From Aporrectodea caliginosa (lineage: Eukaryota > Annelida > Clitellata > Crassiclitellata > Lumbricidae): DNA of 64,000 nucleotides. The notes beneath the pieces are model-generated. The model had not been told where the DNA came from and ran no database searches. It was given only the letters and a program-made list of their open reading frames with translations. The stretch spans positions 168,723 through 232,722 of the forward strand of contig JACEVL010000462.1 of assembly GCA_020284085.1 (NCBI GenBank), written 5' to 3'. This document shows positions 1-10,725 of the stretch, in pieces (within the stretch, counting starts at the first letter, position 1; each line of letters opens with the position of its first letter). The position numbers and the translations under genes are program-made.

Positions 1-1000
1 GCTAGATGGCAGCATTAAAATCTGCCTTTGCCTGCTGGTTCCCTGGCAATCACCCTGGACGAATTTACCCCGTGGCCGAAATTACCCCGTCTTCCCCTAC
101 TGGCTTAAGGGACTGTTTATCGTAATCACCAACATCATCGTCATACTCCTAAAAACCTTTTATTCACAATAATGACACGGTAATCGTCGTATTGTCGGCG
201 AGTTACGAGCGCCTCCTAGCGTCAAGACATCGTGATTGCTCAGTGCCTCGAAATCGCTAAAACACGGTGTTTTTATGACTCTATAAATTCTCTGTTTTCA
301 CTGTATTGTAGAAACCTATTAGCCTAAGCCCCAGTTCAAACGGTAAGGTCGACGTAAACGCCCATTGGCAATCACAAGATGTCGCTTAACAACTTATGAT
401 TATAACAATCACTTAAAACACCTCTAAAACGTTTTCTACAGATGCTATAAATGCTACAATAGGGTAGGGTCGACGTTAACGGCTTTTGACGGCCACAAGA
501 TGTCGCTAAGCAAATGAATTACTACAATGCATCGTCTTAAACCACTTTGGACACTGGATTAATACGAAGGTCGTCGCTGCTTCGTTAAACAGATACTTCC
601 CAGTTGAACACAAATAATCACATAATTCGACCAGGCGATAATAATCCCTTTGATAATACAGTGATCATTTCGGACACCTGTTAATACGCTGGTCTTCCGA
701 CGTTATAAATAAGACAAACGCGTTTAATCGTCGGATATGATCTATTCAGGACATGCGTTTAGCTCGTATAGCTAAGATGGACTTTGACGGCTTTGGCGGC
801 CATAAGGTGTTGACTACGTATTGACGTAGCCGATAATAATAATAATCTTCGAGTGACGAGATCAAAAGCGTCGCGACTACATGTTGACAATGAGAGTATG
901 CTGAAAATTCGAACACCTAGAACACGCATTTATCAGGTCAGATAAATCCATAAATGGCTACCTAATCAGCTATGGCGTGTCAGATGGATTCATGAGCAGC
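1..1000 (+). repeat. Patchwork repeat, block 1 (module B copies)
   Basis: No gene is visible. At least two diverged copies of the leader GGTCGACGT...CACAAGATGTCGCT lie near 345 and 468. TATA-like GCTATAAAT follows at about 447, and a related TTATAAATA near 706. These match the B module seen across the first 28 kb. The first 120 bases end in a GGCTTAAGGGACTG stretch like the tail of SINE family C at 43 kb. This is sequence-level repeat recognition only. Confidence 0.65.
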
Positions 1001-1351
1001 GTGAACGTTTAAACGTACTACCACTAATAATACTTCAAATGAAGCGCAAACGCATTGCGCCAGTACATTTAACAGTTGCTGGTCAATTGAAACAACAAAT
1101 GACAGAAGATTATAAATCTTAACTACTAACAGAACAGACAGCCTGCAAAACAGACACGGCGCTAATAGCAGCCTCATGTCCGTTCAGTTACGTCTTCGAA
1201 CTCGATACGTCTCGCTAATGCCAGCTGTTATTGCCCTTGCACTCACCCCAGCCCCAACGTCATCAAACTACTCCCCCCCACTAATAAATGTACTCTGTCA
1301 GTTGCAAGATCTTCAGGATAGGTTAACAAATATTCAATTTAATATCGATGT

Positions 1352-1577
1352 CCATGTCATGGTGTAGGGGTATGTTCTGGTTCCTTGCAGCCGGAGGGTT
1401 GTAGGTTCGAATCCACCTCAAGCCGTCCGCGTAGGGACCTTGAGCAAGTCCTTCGCGCACAATTGCTCTGCAATATAATTGCTTCTGCGCCGCCGAGGCG
1501 TGTGGCACTTCTGAGCTTGGGGCAACCTTAGTAAGAAGGGGCGATATCAAAGATCAGTTGAATTGTATTGTATAAGA
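1352..1577 (+). mobile_element. tRNA-derived SINE, family A, copy 1
   Basis: The head has Pol III box-like sequences: GGTGTAGGGGTATG (A box region) and GGTTCGAATCCACCTC (B box). A central stretch GTAGGGACCTTGAGCAAGTC follows, and the 3' end reads GGGGCGATAT...TTGAATTGTATTGTATA. It aligns along its length with the copies at 13410 and 23921. It is more diverged than either, so probably older. Confidence 0.8.
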
Positions 1578-1679
1578 GAGCTCTGTGATATGCCAAAATA
1601 ATTTTTGTTGTCAGCAACGGCCTTTTTGTTATCAGTAGTCGTTAAACTTACTATTGAAGCGCGCGTGCATCCAATCGCT

Positions 1680-3400
1680 ATCAGTGTGTTATGGTAGCTC
1701 ATCCATAAAGAAGGGTCGACGTAGGAGGGAACAAGCTGTTGATAAACGACGGAAACACTTTTACCTTCCAGTGGTGCCGGACCAGACGCCTGAATAAGGA
1801 GGAGGGCGATGCATTCCTTGCAACCCCGAGAATACGGATTGGAGTCTACTTCCCTTAGATAGTTACTGTGTAGGGACCTCGAGCAAGTTCTTTCACTCAC
1901 AGTTGCTCAGCGCCATCGATATGACCTTGCGCACCTGATAAATTCAGCGTCGCTAGATATTGGTTTCCCTTAACGATAGAAATAAGTCTAATTAGCATAT
2001 AAGGTAATGAGAGGTAATTGGTCTTTTCTAGACTCATTTCGGAGGCGACCCGCAGGCCTACGGAAGAAGTTAAGTCATTTCAAGAAGTTAACTATCCTCT
2101 TACGCTGTCGACTATACTCATTTCATTTCGGTAGGTTGCGCTGCTAGGAACATGTCCGTCCGCCCGTCGATCTTGTTTTCAAGAATATAGAAGAACTAGA
2201 TCGCTAACCGTCGCGTAGATTCAAATTAGCTTGTAATGAAAATTAATGGATGCATTCCGTGGAGAGATTTTTCATATTCTTTTCAACCGTCTTAGGACGG
2301 GCAAACACCTATGTTCCAATTTTAACATAAGGAAACGACTAAAGAGAGGTCGACCTAATGGCCTCTGGCAGCCAAAAATGTGTCTAAACAATGGAACACA
2401 TTGATCCTCTTAGACACCTTTTAGACGCATTTCTCCTAGGATATATATTTTACCCGCGTTCATTAAAAGTAAGAGCTGTAATATGCCAAAATAATCTTTG
2501 CCGGCGGAAACGGCCAATGTTGTCATAAGCTGCCGTTAAACTGGGAAACCAACCAATCATCAATCATTCACAAAACATCCTGCCGTAGGAAAGGTCGACG
2601 TCAACGGTCCTTGGCGGTCACAAAATTACAAGTGATAAACAACAGAAAAACTGCCTACCATCAAGTGGTGCCAGTCCGATGCTTGGAATAAAGGAGGAGG
2701 GTGACACCAATCACCCTTATTATGACGCAGCGTCGTTAAAGGATACTACGAAATGTGTTTACGATTCTCTACTTCCCTTTAGACAGTTACTGTTTAGGGA
2801 CATTGATCAAGTCCTTTACTCAGAATGGCTTGGTGCCTCAGAATCAGAATTGTTGAACAGAAACTACCCCTACCGGTGGCAATATAATTATTGAAATAGA
2901 ATACAAGAAATGAGAGGTCGACGTAAGCAGTCATGAGATGTCGCTAGATATGCAGAGACACCTTTAAAACGGATTTTAAGACGCTATAAATAAAGCCAAA
3001 GAGCATAGTCACCAGAATGCGCTAAATTCCGTCTGATTGAGTGAGGTCGACGTTAAAGGCCTTCAATGGCCACAAGATGTCGCTAAACAATGGAAAACAC
3101 AGTACTGCTCTAGAAACCGTTAAAGCGGTGTTTTCCAACGCTTAAAACTCAGCCATTACGTCTAGTGGCTTGAAATATGTAAACTTATCTGCTGAATAAG
3201 GTCAACGTTTTCGGCCCTTGGCAACCACAAAACACGTGGAAAATGTCTACCATGGGTTGTGCCAGACAGATGGCTGAAATAAGGAGAAGAGTTAAACAAA
3301 TCTCAATAATTCGAACACACATTTGGTAGATATGCTATAACAAATACACGCTGTGGTTATGTTAGAGTCCTGTTATAAATATTTGCATATATTATGATAG
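1680..3400 (+). repeat. Patchwork repeat, block 2 (A and B modules with SINE-B fragments)
   Basis: A modules occur near 1730-1815 and 2600-2730 (GTGCCAGTCC-type hairpin, then GGAGGAGGGYGAYGC). B leaders with GACGCTATAAATAAAG lie near 2900-3000. SINE family B body fragments (TGTAGGGACCTCGAGCAAGT and its variant) sit at about 1868-1910 and 2786-2850. The short ORFs here are not conserved between repeat copies and are not genes. Confidence 0.65.
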
Positions 3401-3599
3401 TATTGTGTGATTGAAATTATCAAATACTTCAGTAAAATGTACCAAAAATTTATAAATTTCATGTTTACTTACATTTGTGACAAATATCAATCAAGCTGTA
3501 TTAATAAAATTAAATGTAATAGATTGAAAATCTCGGGTGAGGTTTCGGTTATCTTTTATTATCAACGCAGTAGCATAATAAATTATAAAGAATTGTCAT
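3401..3599. other. AT-rich stretch, no gene seen
   Basis: An AT-rich insertion interrupts the patchwork repeat. An open frame on the plus strand is short and Asn/Lys/Ile-rich, as expected by chance at this composition. No domain or motif was recognised. Confidence 0.5.
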
Positions 3600-4483
3600 A
3601 ATAAGCAATGCAGTACTCATCTTAGACACCTTTTACACGCATTCGTCCGATGCTATAATAACTGCAAAAGAGTGTAATCGCTGGAAGCAAAAACAACCCC
3701 GACGACAGTAAGGTTTAAGTTAACGGTCTTTGACGGCCACAAGCTGTAGACAAACAACGGAAAACTGCCTACCACATGTTGGCGCCAGTCCGAAGACTGG
3801 ATAAAGGAGGAGGGCGACGCCAATCACCCTCATTACGATACAACGTCCTTAAACAGAAACTACCAGCTTACCGCAAATCTCAATAATACCAACATTATTA
3901 TTACTAGTATTTTCTCTAATAGTAGCTTTGTTCGGAAGGGAGAGAGGGGCTGGGAGGGGAGTAGGATGGAAATGGGGATAGATGGGATGGGAAGAGAGTT
4001 GTGGGAGGTGTTGTAAAGGAGGGAGTTGGGAGTGCAAAGGGAGTGAAAAACGTGATTTCAAAATTGTTTACAAACCGTCCTAGGACGGGCAAACATTTAG
4101 TGTATAATAATAAACGAATATTATAATCAAATGTCTTTAACGATTCTAGGACTTCCATCTCAGTTCTAAAGTGATTGGTTTATTTCGAGTTTTAATTGAG
4201 TATCGAATCACCTACTGTACTTTTCTTACCGTTTGCAAACAATGCCTTTAAGTTTCACGTGACTTTTATTACCAGCGGTAAATAAATAATCCTATGCCCC
4301 AATTGGGGTAAGGATTATTACTTCTATTAAATTATAAACTTCTATAGCGCCGGTATGTAATATGCAAGGAATTATTCCGTAATCGGAAGACCAGTCCGTT
4401 AAGACGAGAAGGCAGCCCATGCATGCTGCATAAGCAGTTTCAAAAAGGTAAGTCTTAAGTTGAGAATAATATTTTAATACAGA
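3600..4483 (+). repeat. Patchwork repeat, block 3, ending in a long-unit copy
   Basis: It contains a B leader near 3610-3660, an A module near 3770-3860 and, from about 4180, a copy of the long unit. That copy (CCCCAATTGGGGTAAGGATT, then ...AAAAAGGTAAGTCTTAAG) is shared with 11640, 15255, 20534, 22255 and 26742. The LTR retrotransposon inserted just downstream of the GTAAGT motif at 4448-4453. Confidence 0.65.
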
Positions 4484-4906
4484 TGTGAACTAATGTTTTG
4501 CATATATAATGAGCACAGGTGTTCTTTAGGTTGATATATATATATAATGTGTATCGATTGTTAAGCGTTTTAGTCTTAGGCCTTAGTTGCGCTGTCGGCT
4601 CGTGGGCGCTTGGCCTAAAGTAGCCTAAACATTGGCTGACGGTAGATTCTCTTTACACGTGCAGTTAGCGCGCCAAACTTAGAAACTGCTGATGACAGTA
4701 AATTTGAACAATACAGTGTAGTACAGTTGTTTTAATGCAAGAGTTGAGTTGTTGTTATTAAACTGTGTTTGAAGAAAGAAAGAAACATTCAAAGAACTGT
4801 GTCAATTTAATTCTTAAACAGTTAGAAGACGTTGAGCAATTTATATGTAGAGATAAGGAAAGTTCTTGAGGTAGGTCACAACTAAGAAAGAAAAGAGTTG
4901 GTGACA
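4484..4906 (+). repeat. 5' LTR of the Gmr1-like element
   Basis: It begins TGTGAACTAATG and ends GTTGGTGACA. It carries TATA-like AT runs near 4500-4550 that could serve as the promoter. By eye it matches the 3' LTR base for base. Confidence 0.95.
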
Positions 4907-4910
4907 TATT

Positions 4911-4933
4911 TGGTGACAGCGGTGGGATTCGAA
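4911..4933 (+). promoter_or_regulatory. Primer binding site, tRNA-Leu type
   Basis: TGGTGACAGCGGTGGGAT and the following TCGAA lie four bases after the LTR. They are complementary to the 3' end of a leucine tRNA of the AAG class (…CCACCGCTGCCACCA), with one mismatch judged from memory of vertebrate tRNA-Leu. The host tRNA itself is not in the window. Confidence 0.75.
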
Positions 4934-5013
4934 ACAACGTCTGGGATTCGAAACAACGTGGGATTCGAAACAACGTCTGGGATTCGAAACAACGTCTGGG
5001 ATTCGAAACAACG
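4921..5013 (+). repeat. Tandem repeat that includes the 3' part of the primer site
   Basis: About five copies of a 19-bp unit, TGGGATTCGAAACAACGTC (one copy is three bases shorter), start within the primer binding site and run into the leader. Every copy repeats GGGATTCGAA, the T-arm-complementary half of the site. No full TGGTGACAGC start is repeated, so only the first copy can prime fully. Confidence 0.9.
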
Positions 5014-5183
5014 TCGACTGGTGAATACGCATTCAAATCATTGGTAAATCTACGACAACGAAAGCCTCAACGACAAAGGTATAAAAGTTGGTTGTTATCA
5101 AACAAAGAACAATCCCCAATACTTCAAACACAAAAGAAAATTCGTGTTTTCCAGAAAGGACAGCACTGAAGTAAAGAAGTAAG

Positions 5184-8100
5184 ATGGAGAAATTAAGTGT
5201 CAAGAAACAAGCAGAACTGAAGAAGATGTCTTCTGAAAGATTAAAGCAGCGCTTGTTAAAGGCTGGTTTTGAAGAAGAAAAGCTGAAAGATATGTCACGT
5301 GAAGACATGCTAGAAGCGCTAGCTGAAGTCTGGCTTAAAGAAGAAGCAGAAGAAGAAGAAGGTGCTGTCGGTGGTGCTGTGGAAAAGGTTACTGAGAAAC
5401 CGCCTGGGCCTATGTCTATGGAGACGATGATGCAATGGATGATGATGACAAGACAAGAAGAGAAAGAAAGAGAGGAGAAACGAAGACAAGAAGAGAAAGA
5501 AATGCGACAGGAAGAATTACGTCTTCAGAGAGAAAAGACAGAAGAAACGCAGAAAAGAAAAGACAGGAAGGAAGAATTACGTCTTCAGAGAGAGAAAGAA
5601 GAGAAGGCAGAACGTCTTCAGAGAGAGAAAGAAGAGAAAGCAGAGCAAGTTCGTGTGGCAGAACTTGAGTTGCAAAAGCAGCAATTTGAGATTCAATTAG
5701 AGCAATTGAGAAGAGATCGAGAAGATGCTGAAAGGAGAAGATTAGAGCAGATGATTGAATTTGAAAGGGCGCGGAAAAGTGACGAAGAGATACGTCAGCA
5801 ACAGATTGAAGAGAAGAGATTACGTGAAGAAGAAAAGGAAAAAGTACGAATTTCAGAGTTGGAGCGAGCAGAAGAGGTTAGACAAGAAGAACTGAAATTA
5901 CAGAAAGAAAGCATGGAGAAGGCGGAAGCGGAAAGACAAGAACGTTTAAAGTTGGAACAACAAAAAATAGCATTAAAAGAAGCACAACTCAAAGAGGAGA
6001 AGCAAAATAGAGAAGCACAAGAACAAAGAAGGCAAGAAGAACGAGAAGAACAGAAAAGGAAACAGGAAGAAAGTGAAACGATGGTTTCGAAAATAAAGAA
6101 AATTGGTGATGCCATGAAACACGTCTTACCCAAAATGCCAAACGATATGATGGAGGTGCCATTATATTTCGAAACGGTAGAGAATGCGTTTCGTAGTTTC
6201 AACGTGCAAGAACAATTCTGGGTGAAGTTACTATTGCCATTGATGACTCCGAAAGCTAGAACTGTTCTAAACAGATTGTCATTCGCTGATTTAGATGATT
6301 ATGAGATCGTGAAACAGCACTTGTTAAAAGAATTCAAGTTGACACCGAGAGAGTACAGATCGAAGTTTATTGATGCGAAGAAGACAGCTGAAGAAACATA
6401 TACAATGTTTACAGCTAGGCTGAAGAACTTGCTGAACTATTATGTGAAAAGTCGCAAAGTGGAAAAGAATTTTGAGAAGCTGTTTGATTTATTAGTGGCG
6501 GATAAGTTGAAAGAATCACTACCACCAGGTCCACTACAGTTTGTATTGTCGAAGGAAGGAACTGATTGTTACGAAGCTAGTGTTGTGGCAGACCTAGCGG
6601 ACATTCATGTGAATAATAGAATTGGTTTGGCAATTCCGAATAAGACAAGTTTTGGTTTTGTACCCAATGTAAAAAGAAATCAACAGTCTACTCCAAATTT
6701 TGGTTTTCATTGGAAGAGTAATCAAGAAACAGGAAATCAGTTCAGAGGTGCAGAAGTGAAACCAAATTATCCGGTAGTTCACGAGAATAAAGAGTCGATG
6801 ATGGCCAGACAACGTCCGGTATATAACAAGTCACCACCAAGGTTTGTCGCGAGAGAAGGCAATGCATCGTTTACTCCATATAAAAGAAAAGAAAGCTTCG
6901 AACAACGAGGTGCAGTGGTGAAACGTTGTCATAACTGCGGATCAGACAGGCATTTGATGAAATTCTGTCCAGTTCCTGTTACAGCCTCAAATTATGGAAA
7001 ACAAGAAAATTCGAGGGTGAATCGAATTCAAGTGGTTGGTAATTCTGAAAGTCAAGCCACAGAACATCAGAACAATGAAACTGAAGTAAAGTCAGTGATG
7101 AAATGTCACCTTTCACCTGATATTCAGAAAGAAATTCTATTGCACAATGGAATGCAGAAAGAAATGGTTGGAAGAGATGAAAGTACAACATTGAAGAAAG
7201 TGTTATTACAGTACGTCGAGGTAGAAATTCGTGGAACAGCAGGAAAAGAACCAATAAAAGTAAAAGCACTGATTGATTCTGGAGCAGAGGTTCCGGTGAT
7301 TAGTGAAGAATTACTGGAAGGCATGAAGGTGGAGCAGATTGGAAAAGTGAACTTACAATGCGTGGCAGGAGATGCCATTCCTGCAAAGTTAGTGAAAGTT
7401 GATGTAAGGCTGTGTTGTAACGATGTGGAAGAAGAGGTAATTCCGCATAAAGTCAAATGTTCACTTACACCTTATGTGACATTGATGTGTGCTAGTATTG
7501 CGAAAATGGGAAGCACAGAAAGATTCTTGTTGCATCCAGAAATCATTGCAGAACTAAAAGCCGTGCCACAAGTGAAAATGATACAAGGAGATGTGCAAGC
7601 GAATGTAACGACGAGATTGCAGAGTCAGCGAAAGAAAGTGGTAGATGTCGAAGAGGAAAGTGAAACTGAAAGTTCAAGTGAAGAGGAAAACGAAAGTGAT
7701 GATCAACAAAGTTTAATGCCAGATGGAATAACAGCAGAAATGAGTGAACAAGAGATGGCTGCATGCAAGAATGGTAATCTAAATGAAACGAAAGAGGATA
7801 ATGAATGTGATGTGGAGATAGCAGATTTGTTTCAAGAAAATGAGAAAGATGAAGAACAACAGATGCAGATTGCAGACGCAAAGAAATTCGAAGAACAGCA
7901 GAGACAAGACGAATCATTGAAAGCATGGTGGACGTTAGCGCCAGATAAAGAATCTGAATTCTGCGTGGTAAATGGCTTACTGTACAAGAGATATCGAATA
8001 TTAGAGCAAACGATATATCAATTGGTGTTACCAAAAGAGCGACGAATGAAAGTGATGGAGTTGGCTCACGAATCAGTATTTGGAGGACATCTTGGAGAAG

Positions 8101-10610
8101 AGAAAACTAGAGAACGAATAAAGTTGTCTTTTACGTGGCCAAAGATGAGAAGAGATATAGTGAAATTTTGCAAATCATGTGAGAAATGTCAGTTAAAGGC
8201 AAGAAGTTTGGTGATGGACAGGGTTCCTATCACTCCAATTCCAAGAGAAGATGTAGCCTTTAGAAGAATTACAATGGATTGTGTAGGACCAATCGAGCCA
8301 GCATCTGCTGCAGGTCACAAGTACTGTTTATGTATTGTCGATTCTTGCACAAGATGGCCTACAGTGTTTCTGTTGAAATCATTAACTGCGAAAGCTGTGT
8401 GTGATGCTTTGATGGAGTTGTTCATGAACGTTGGTGTACCTTCAGTGATCACAAGTGACCAAGGAACAAATTTTACTGCGAGTCTGACAAGAGAATTTCT
8501 GAATTTAATGGGTTGTAGTCCAAGATTTGACACGCCAGGTCATCCAGAGGCAGCTGGACTAGTAGAAAGATGGAACCAAACATTCAAGAAAATGATCCAT
8601 CATGTAATTGTTGACAATCCAAGGCAATGGCACAAAGTAATTCCGTTTACAGTGTGGGCATTACGAGAAGTACCGAATGCAACTACTGGAATTGCTCCTT
8701 ATATGTTGGTGTATGGAAAGATTCCGCGTGGACCACTGGCAATTCTAAAAGAAAGTTGGACAAGAGAAATTAATTTACCACCTCATATTGGAATCCAACC
8801 AGAAAAGTACTTGAAAGACATGAAAGCAAATATGGAAAAAGCATTACTGTTTGCAGAATCATATTCACGAGAGAAGCAATTACAGTATACGAATCAATAC
8901 AACAAAAGAGCGAAACATAAAGAATTTGAACCGGGTGAAAAAGTTATTGTGTTGTATCCGACTTCAACAAATAAACTGATGTCACGATGGCATGGTCCAT
9001 GTACTGTCATACAACGAAGATCAAAGTACTCTTATTTGATTGATATGGGTGACGATTGTCGAAAGATAATTCACGCAAATAAAATCAGAAAGTACATTAC
9101 AAGAGCAATGAGTTGTGGACTAATCGTCGAAGAAGATGAAGACTTTGGTTCAGTGGTTGAACTGCTGACAAAGAATGACTTGCAAGATGAAAAGAACTCA
9201 CTGAATCTTGATCCTGATCAGATTAACCATTTAACATTGACTCAACAAAAACAATTGCTGGAAGTACTGAACAAATATTCTGATCGATTTTCTGAAAAGC
9301 CTGGACTATGTACATTGGTTGAACATGAAATTGAACTGAAACCGGAATTTCGTGAAAAAGAATTTATGGCTTACCGTATTCCACTCATCTATCGAGCAGA
9401 AGTTGAACGACAAATTAAAGAAATGCTTCAAGCCAACATTATAAAACCATCTTCGAGCAGAATGGCAAGTCCGTTGGTAATTGTTAAAAAGAAAGACGGT
9501 TCTCTGAGACTTGCCTGCGACTACAGATACATTAACTCGTTCACTGTGGATTGTAAATATCCGATGCCGATTGTAAAAGATGTGTTGCACAAAGTTGGAA
9601 AATCAAATGTGATCTCGATTTTTGATTGTCGAAGTGCTTACTGGACTTGTCCTGTTAAGCAAACTGATCAATGGAAAACTGCTTTTGTTACTCACAATGG
9701 ACTGTACGAGTTTACTCGTGTTCCTTTCGGGATGATCAACTCAGGAAGAACATTTGTTAAAGCAATTAACATGGTTTTACAGCCTATAAATGAATTTGCT
9801 GAGCCCTATGTAGATGACATTGCTGTGCATTCAGATGACTGGAAGATTCATTTACAGCATTTAGATGCATATTTAATGCAAATGAGACTGCATAACATTA
9901 CTCTGAACTTAAAGAAATGTATCTTTGGTAAGAGTGAGGTAAAGTTCATCGGTCATGTGGTTGGTTCTGGAACGATTCAAATGAATCCAGATAGAATTGA
10001 AAGTTTAATTAATTTGAAAACCCCAGAAACGAAGAAACAAGTTAAGCAATTGCTGGGATTTTTTGGTTACTATAGACAGTTTATCAAAGATTTTGCACAG
10101 ATTGCGAAGCCTCTATCTGATTTGACAAGCAAACATGTTCCAGATAAGATTGATTGGACTGATAGACATCAACAGGCATTTAATTTACTTAAAGATGCTG
10201 TACGCTCTAAAGTTGTTTTATATGTTTTTGATGTTGGAAAACCTTTTAATTTGTACTGTGATAGCAGTGATTTTGCAGTAGGAGCTGTTTTAACACAGAT
10301 GGATGATAAGGGAATAGAACGCCCTGTATCATTTATAAGTCAGAAGTTGACTGACACTCAGAAGAGATGGGCAACTGTGGAGAAAGAAGCCTATGCTATT
10401 GTTTGGGCTCTAAATAAGTTAAAAGAGATAATAATTGGATCTAAAGTTCACATCTTTACCGATCACAATCCTTTAACTTATCTGACTGAATCTATGTCTA
10501 AGTCTGCTAAATTGGTGCGTTGGGCTTTAGCACTGCAAACTTTTGATGTAGAAGTTAATTATAAGAAAGGACGATTAAATGTTGTAGCAGATTGTTTATC
10601 TAGATTATAA
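5184..10610 (+). CDS. Gag-Pol polyprotein of a Gmr1-like retrotransposon (1808 aa)
   Basis: It encodes capsid and all replication enzymes of the element. The N-terminus (about 1-55) is SAP-like, followed by a long Glu/Arg/Lys coiled coil (about 75-310). A capsid region resembling SCAN domains spans about 325-480. The zinc knuckle is C582-X2-C-X4-H-X4-C595. Protease has DSGAEVP at 698. Integrase has an HHCC finger (H962, H969, C999, C1002) and D1032, D1092, E1128 with exact DD35E spacing. RT has D1481 and YVDD at 1542-1545. RNase H has D1693, a VEKEA glutamate, TDHN and a final VADCLSR, then the stop. All catalytic residues looked for are present. The ATG at 5184 opens the frame after a stop-containing leader. 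There is no frameshift between gag and pol, so a single fusion product is expected. Family knowledge: this gene order marks Gmr1-like Ty3 elements. Confidence 0.95.
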   Translation: MEKLSVKKQAELKKMSSERLKQRLLKAGFEEEKLKDMSREDMLEALAEVWLKEEAEEEEGAVGGAVEKVTEKPPGPMSMETMMQWMMMTRQEEKEREEKRRQEEKEMRQEELRLQREKTEETQKRKDRKEELRLQREKEEKAERLQREKEEKAEQVRVAELELQKQQFEIQLEQLRRDREDAERRRLEQMIEFERARKSDEEIRQQQIEEKRLREEEKEKVRISELERAEEVRQEELKLQKESMEKAEAERQERLKLEQQKIALKEAQLKEEKQNREAQEQRRQEEREEQKRKQEESETMVSKIKKIGDAMKHVLPKMPNDMMEVPLYFETVENAFRSFNVQEQFWVKLLLPLMTPKARTVLNRLSFADLDDYEIVKQHLLKEFKLTPREYRSKFIDAKKTAEETYTMFTARLKNLLNYYVKSRKVEKNFEKLFDLLVADKLKESLPPGPLQFVLSKEGTDCYEASVVADLADIHVNNRIGLAIPNKTSFGFVPNVKRNQQSTPNFGFHWKSNQETGNQFRGAEVKPNYPVVHENKESMMARQRPVYNKSPPRFVAREGNASFTPYKRKESFEQRGAVVKRCHNCGSDRHLMKFCPVPVTASNYGKQENSRVNRIQVVGNSESQATEHQNNETEVKSVMKCHLSPDIQKEILLHNGMQKEMVGRDESTTLKKVLLQYVEVEIRGTAGKEPIKVKALIDSGAEVPVISEELLEGMKVEQIGKVNLQCVAGDAIPAKLVKVDVRLCCNDVEEEVIPHKVKCSLTPYVTLMCASIAKMGSTERFLLHPEIIAELKAVPQVKMIQGDVQANVTTRLQSQRKKVVDVEEESETESSSEEENESDDQQSLMPDGITAEMSEQEMAACKNGNLNETKEDNECDVEIADLFQENEKDEEQQMQIADAKKFEEQQRQDESLKAWWTLAPDKESEFCVVNGLLYKRYRILEQTIYQLVLPKERRMKVMELAHESVFGGHLGEEKTRERIKLSFTWPKMRRDIVKFCKSCEKCQLKARSLVMDRVPITPIPREDVAFRRITMDCVGPIEPASAAGHKYCLCIVDSCTRWPTVFLLKSLTAKAVCDALMELFMNVGVPSVITSDQGTNFTASLTREFLNLMGCSPRFDTPGHPEAAGLVERWNQTFKKMIHHVIVDNPRQWHKVIPFTVWALREVPNATTGIAPYMLVYGKIPRGPLAILKESWTREINLPPHIGIQPEKYLKDMKANMEKALLFAESYSREKQLQYTNQYNKRAKHKEFEPGEKVIVLYPTSTNKLMSRWHGPCTVIQRRSKYSYLIDMGDDCRKIIHANKIRKYITRAMSCGLIVEEDEDFGSVVELLTKNDLQDEKNSLNLDPDQINHLTLTQQKQLLEVLNKYSDRFSEKPGLCTLVEHEIELKPEFREKEFMAYRIPLIYRAEVERQIKEMLQANIIKPSSSRMASPLVIVKKKDGSLRLACDYRYINSFTVDCKYPMPIVKDVLHKVGKSNVISIFDCRSAYWTCPVKQTDQWKTAFVTHNGLYEFTRVPFGMINSGRTFVKAINMVLQPINEFAEPYVDDIAVHSDDWKIHLQHLDAYLMQMRLHNITLNLKKCIFGKSEVKFIGHVVGSGTIQMNPDRIESLINLKTPETKKQVKQLLGFFGYYRQFIKDFAQIAKPLSDLTSKHVPDKIDWTDRHQQAFNLLKDAVRSKVVLYVFDVGKPFNLYCDSSDFAVGAVLTQMDDKGIERPVSFISQKLTDTQKRWATVEKEAYAIVWALNKLKEIIIGSKVHIFTDHNPLTYLTESMSKSAKLVRWALALQTFDVEVNYKKGRLNVVADCLSRL

Positions 10611-10705
10611 GATTGTTTATTTTACTGTATTATATAGTATTAAGTTTATTGCGTAATTTAGTACATGATGATTTCGCAAATTTTTAAGTTTAATTTGCTC
10701 AATCC

Positions 10706-10722
10706 AAAGAAAGGGAAGGAGG
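10706..10722 (+). promoter_or_regulatory. Polypurine tract
   Basis: AAAGAAAGGGAAGGAGG lies three bases before the 3' LTR. This is the expected primer for plus-strand DNA synthesis. Confidence 0.85.
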
Positions 10723-10725
10723 TAA

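Noticed and set aside
7543..8034. 163-codon minus-strand frame
   Set aside because: It is antisense to the intact gag-pol ORF, has no motifs and is explained by the purine-rich sense strand.
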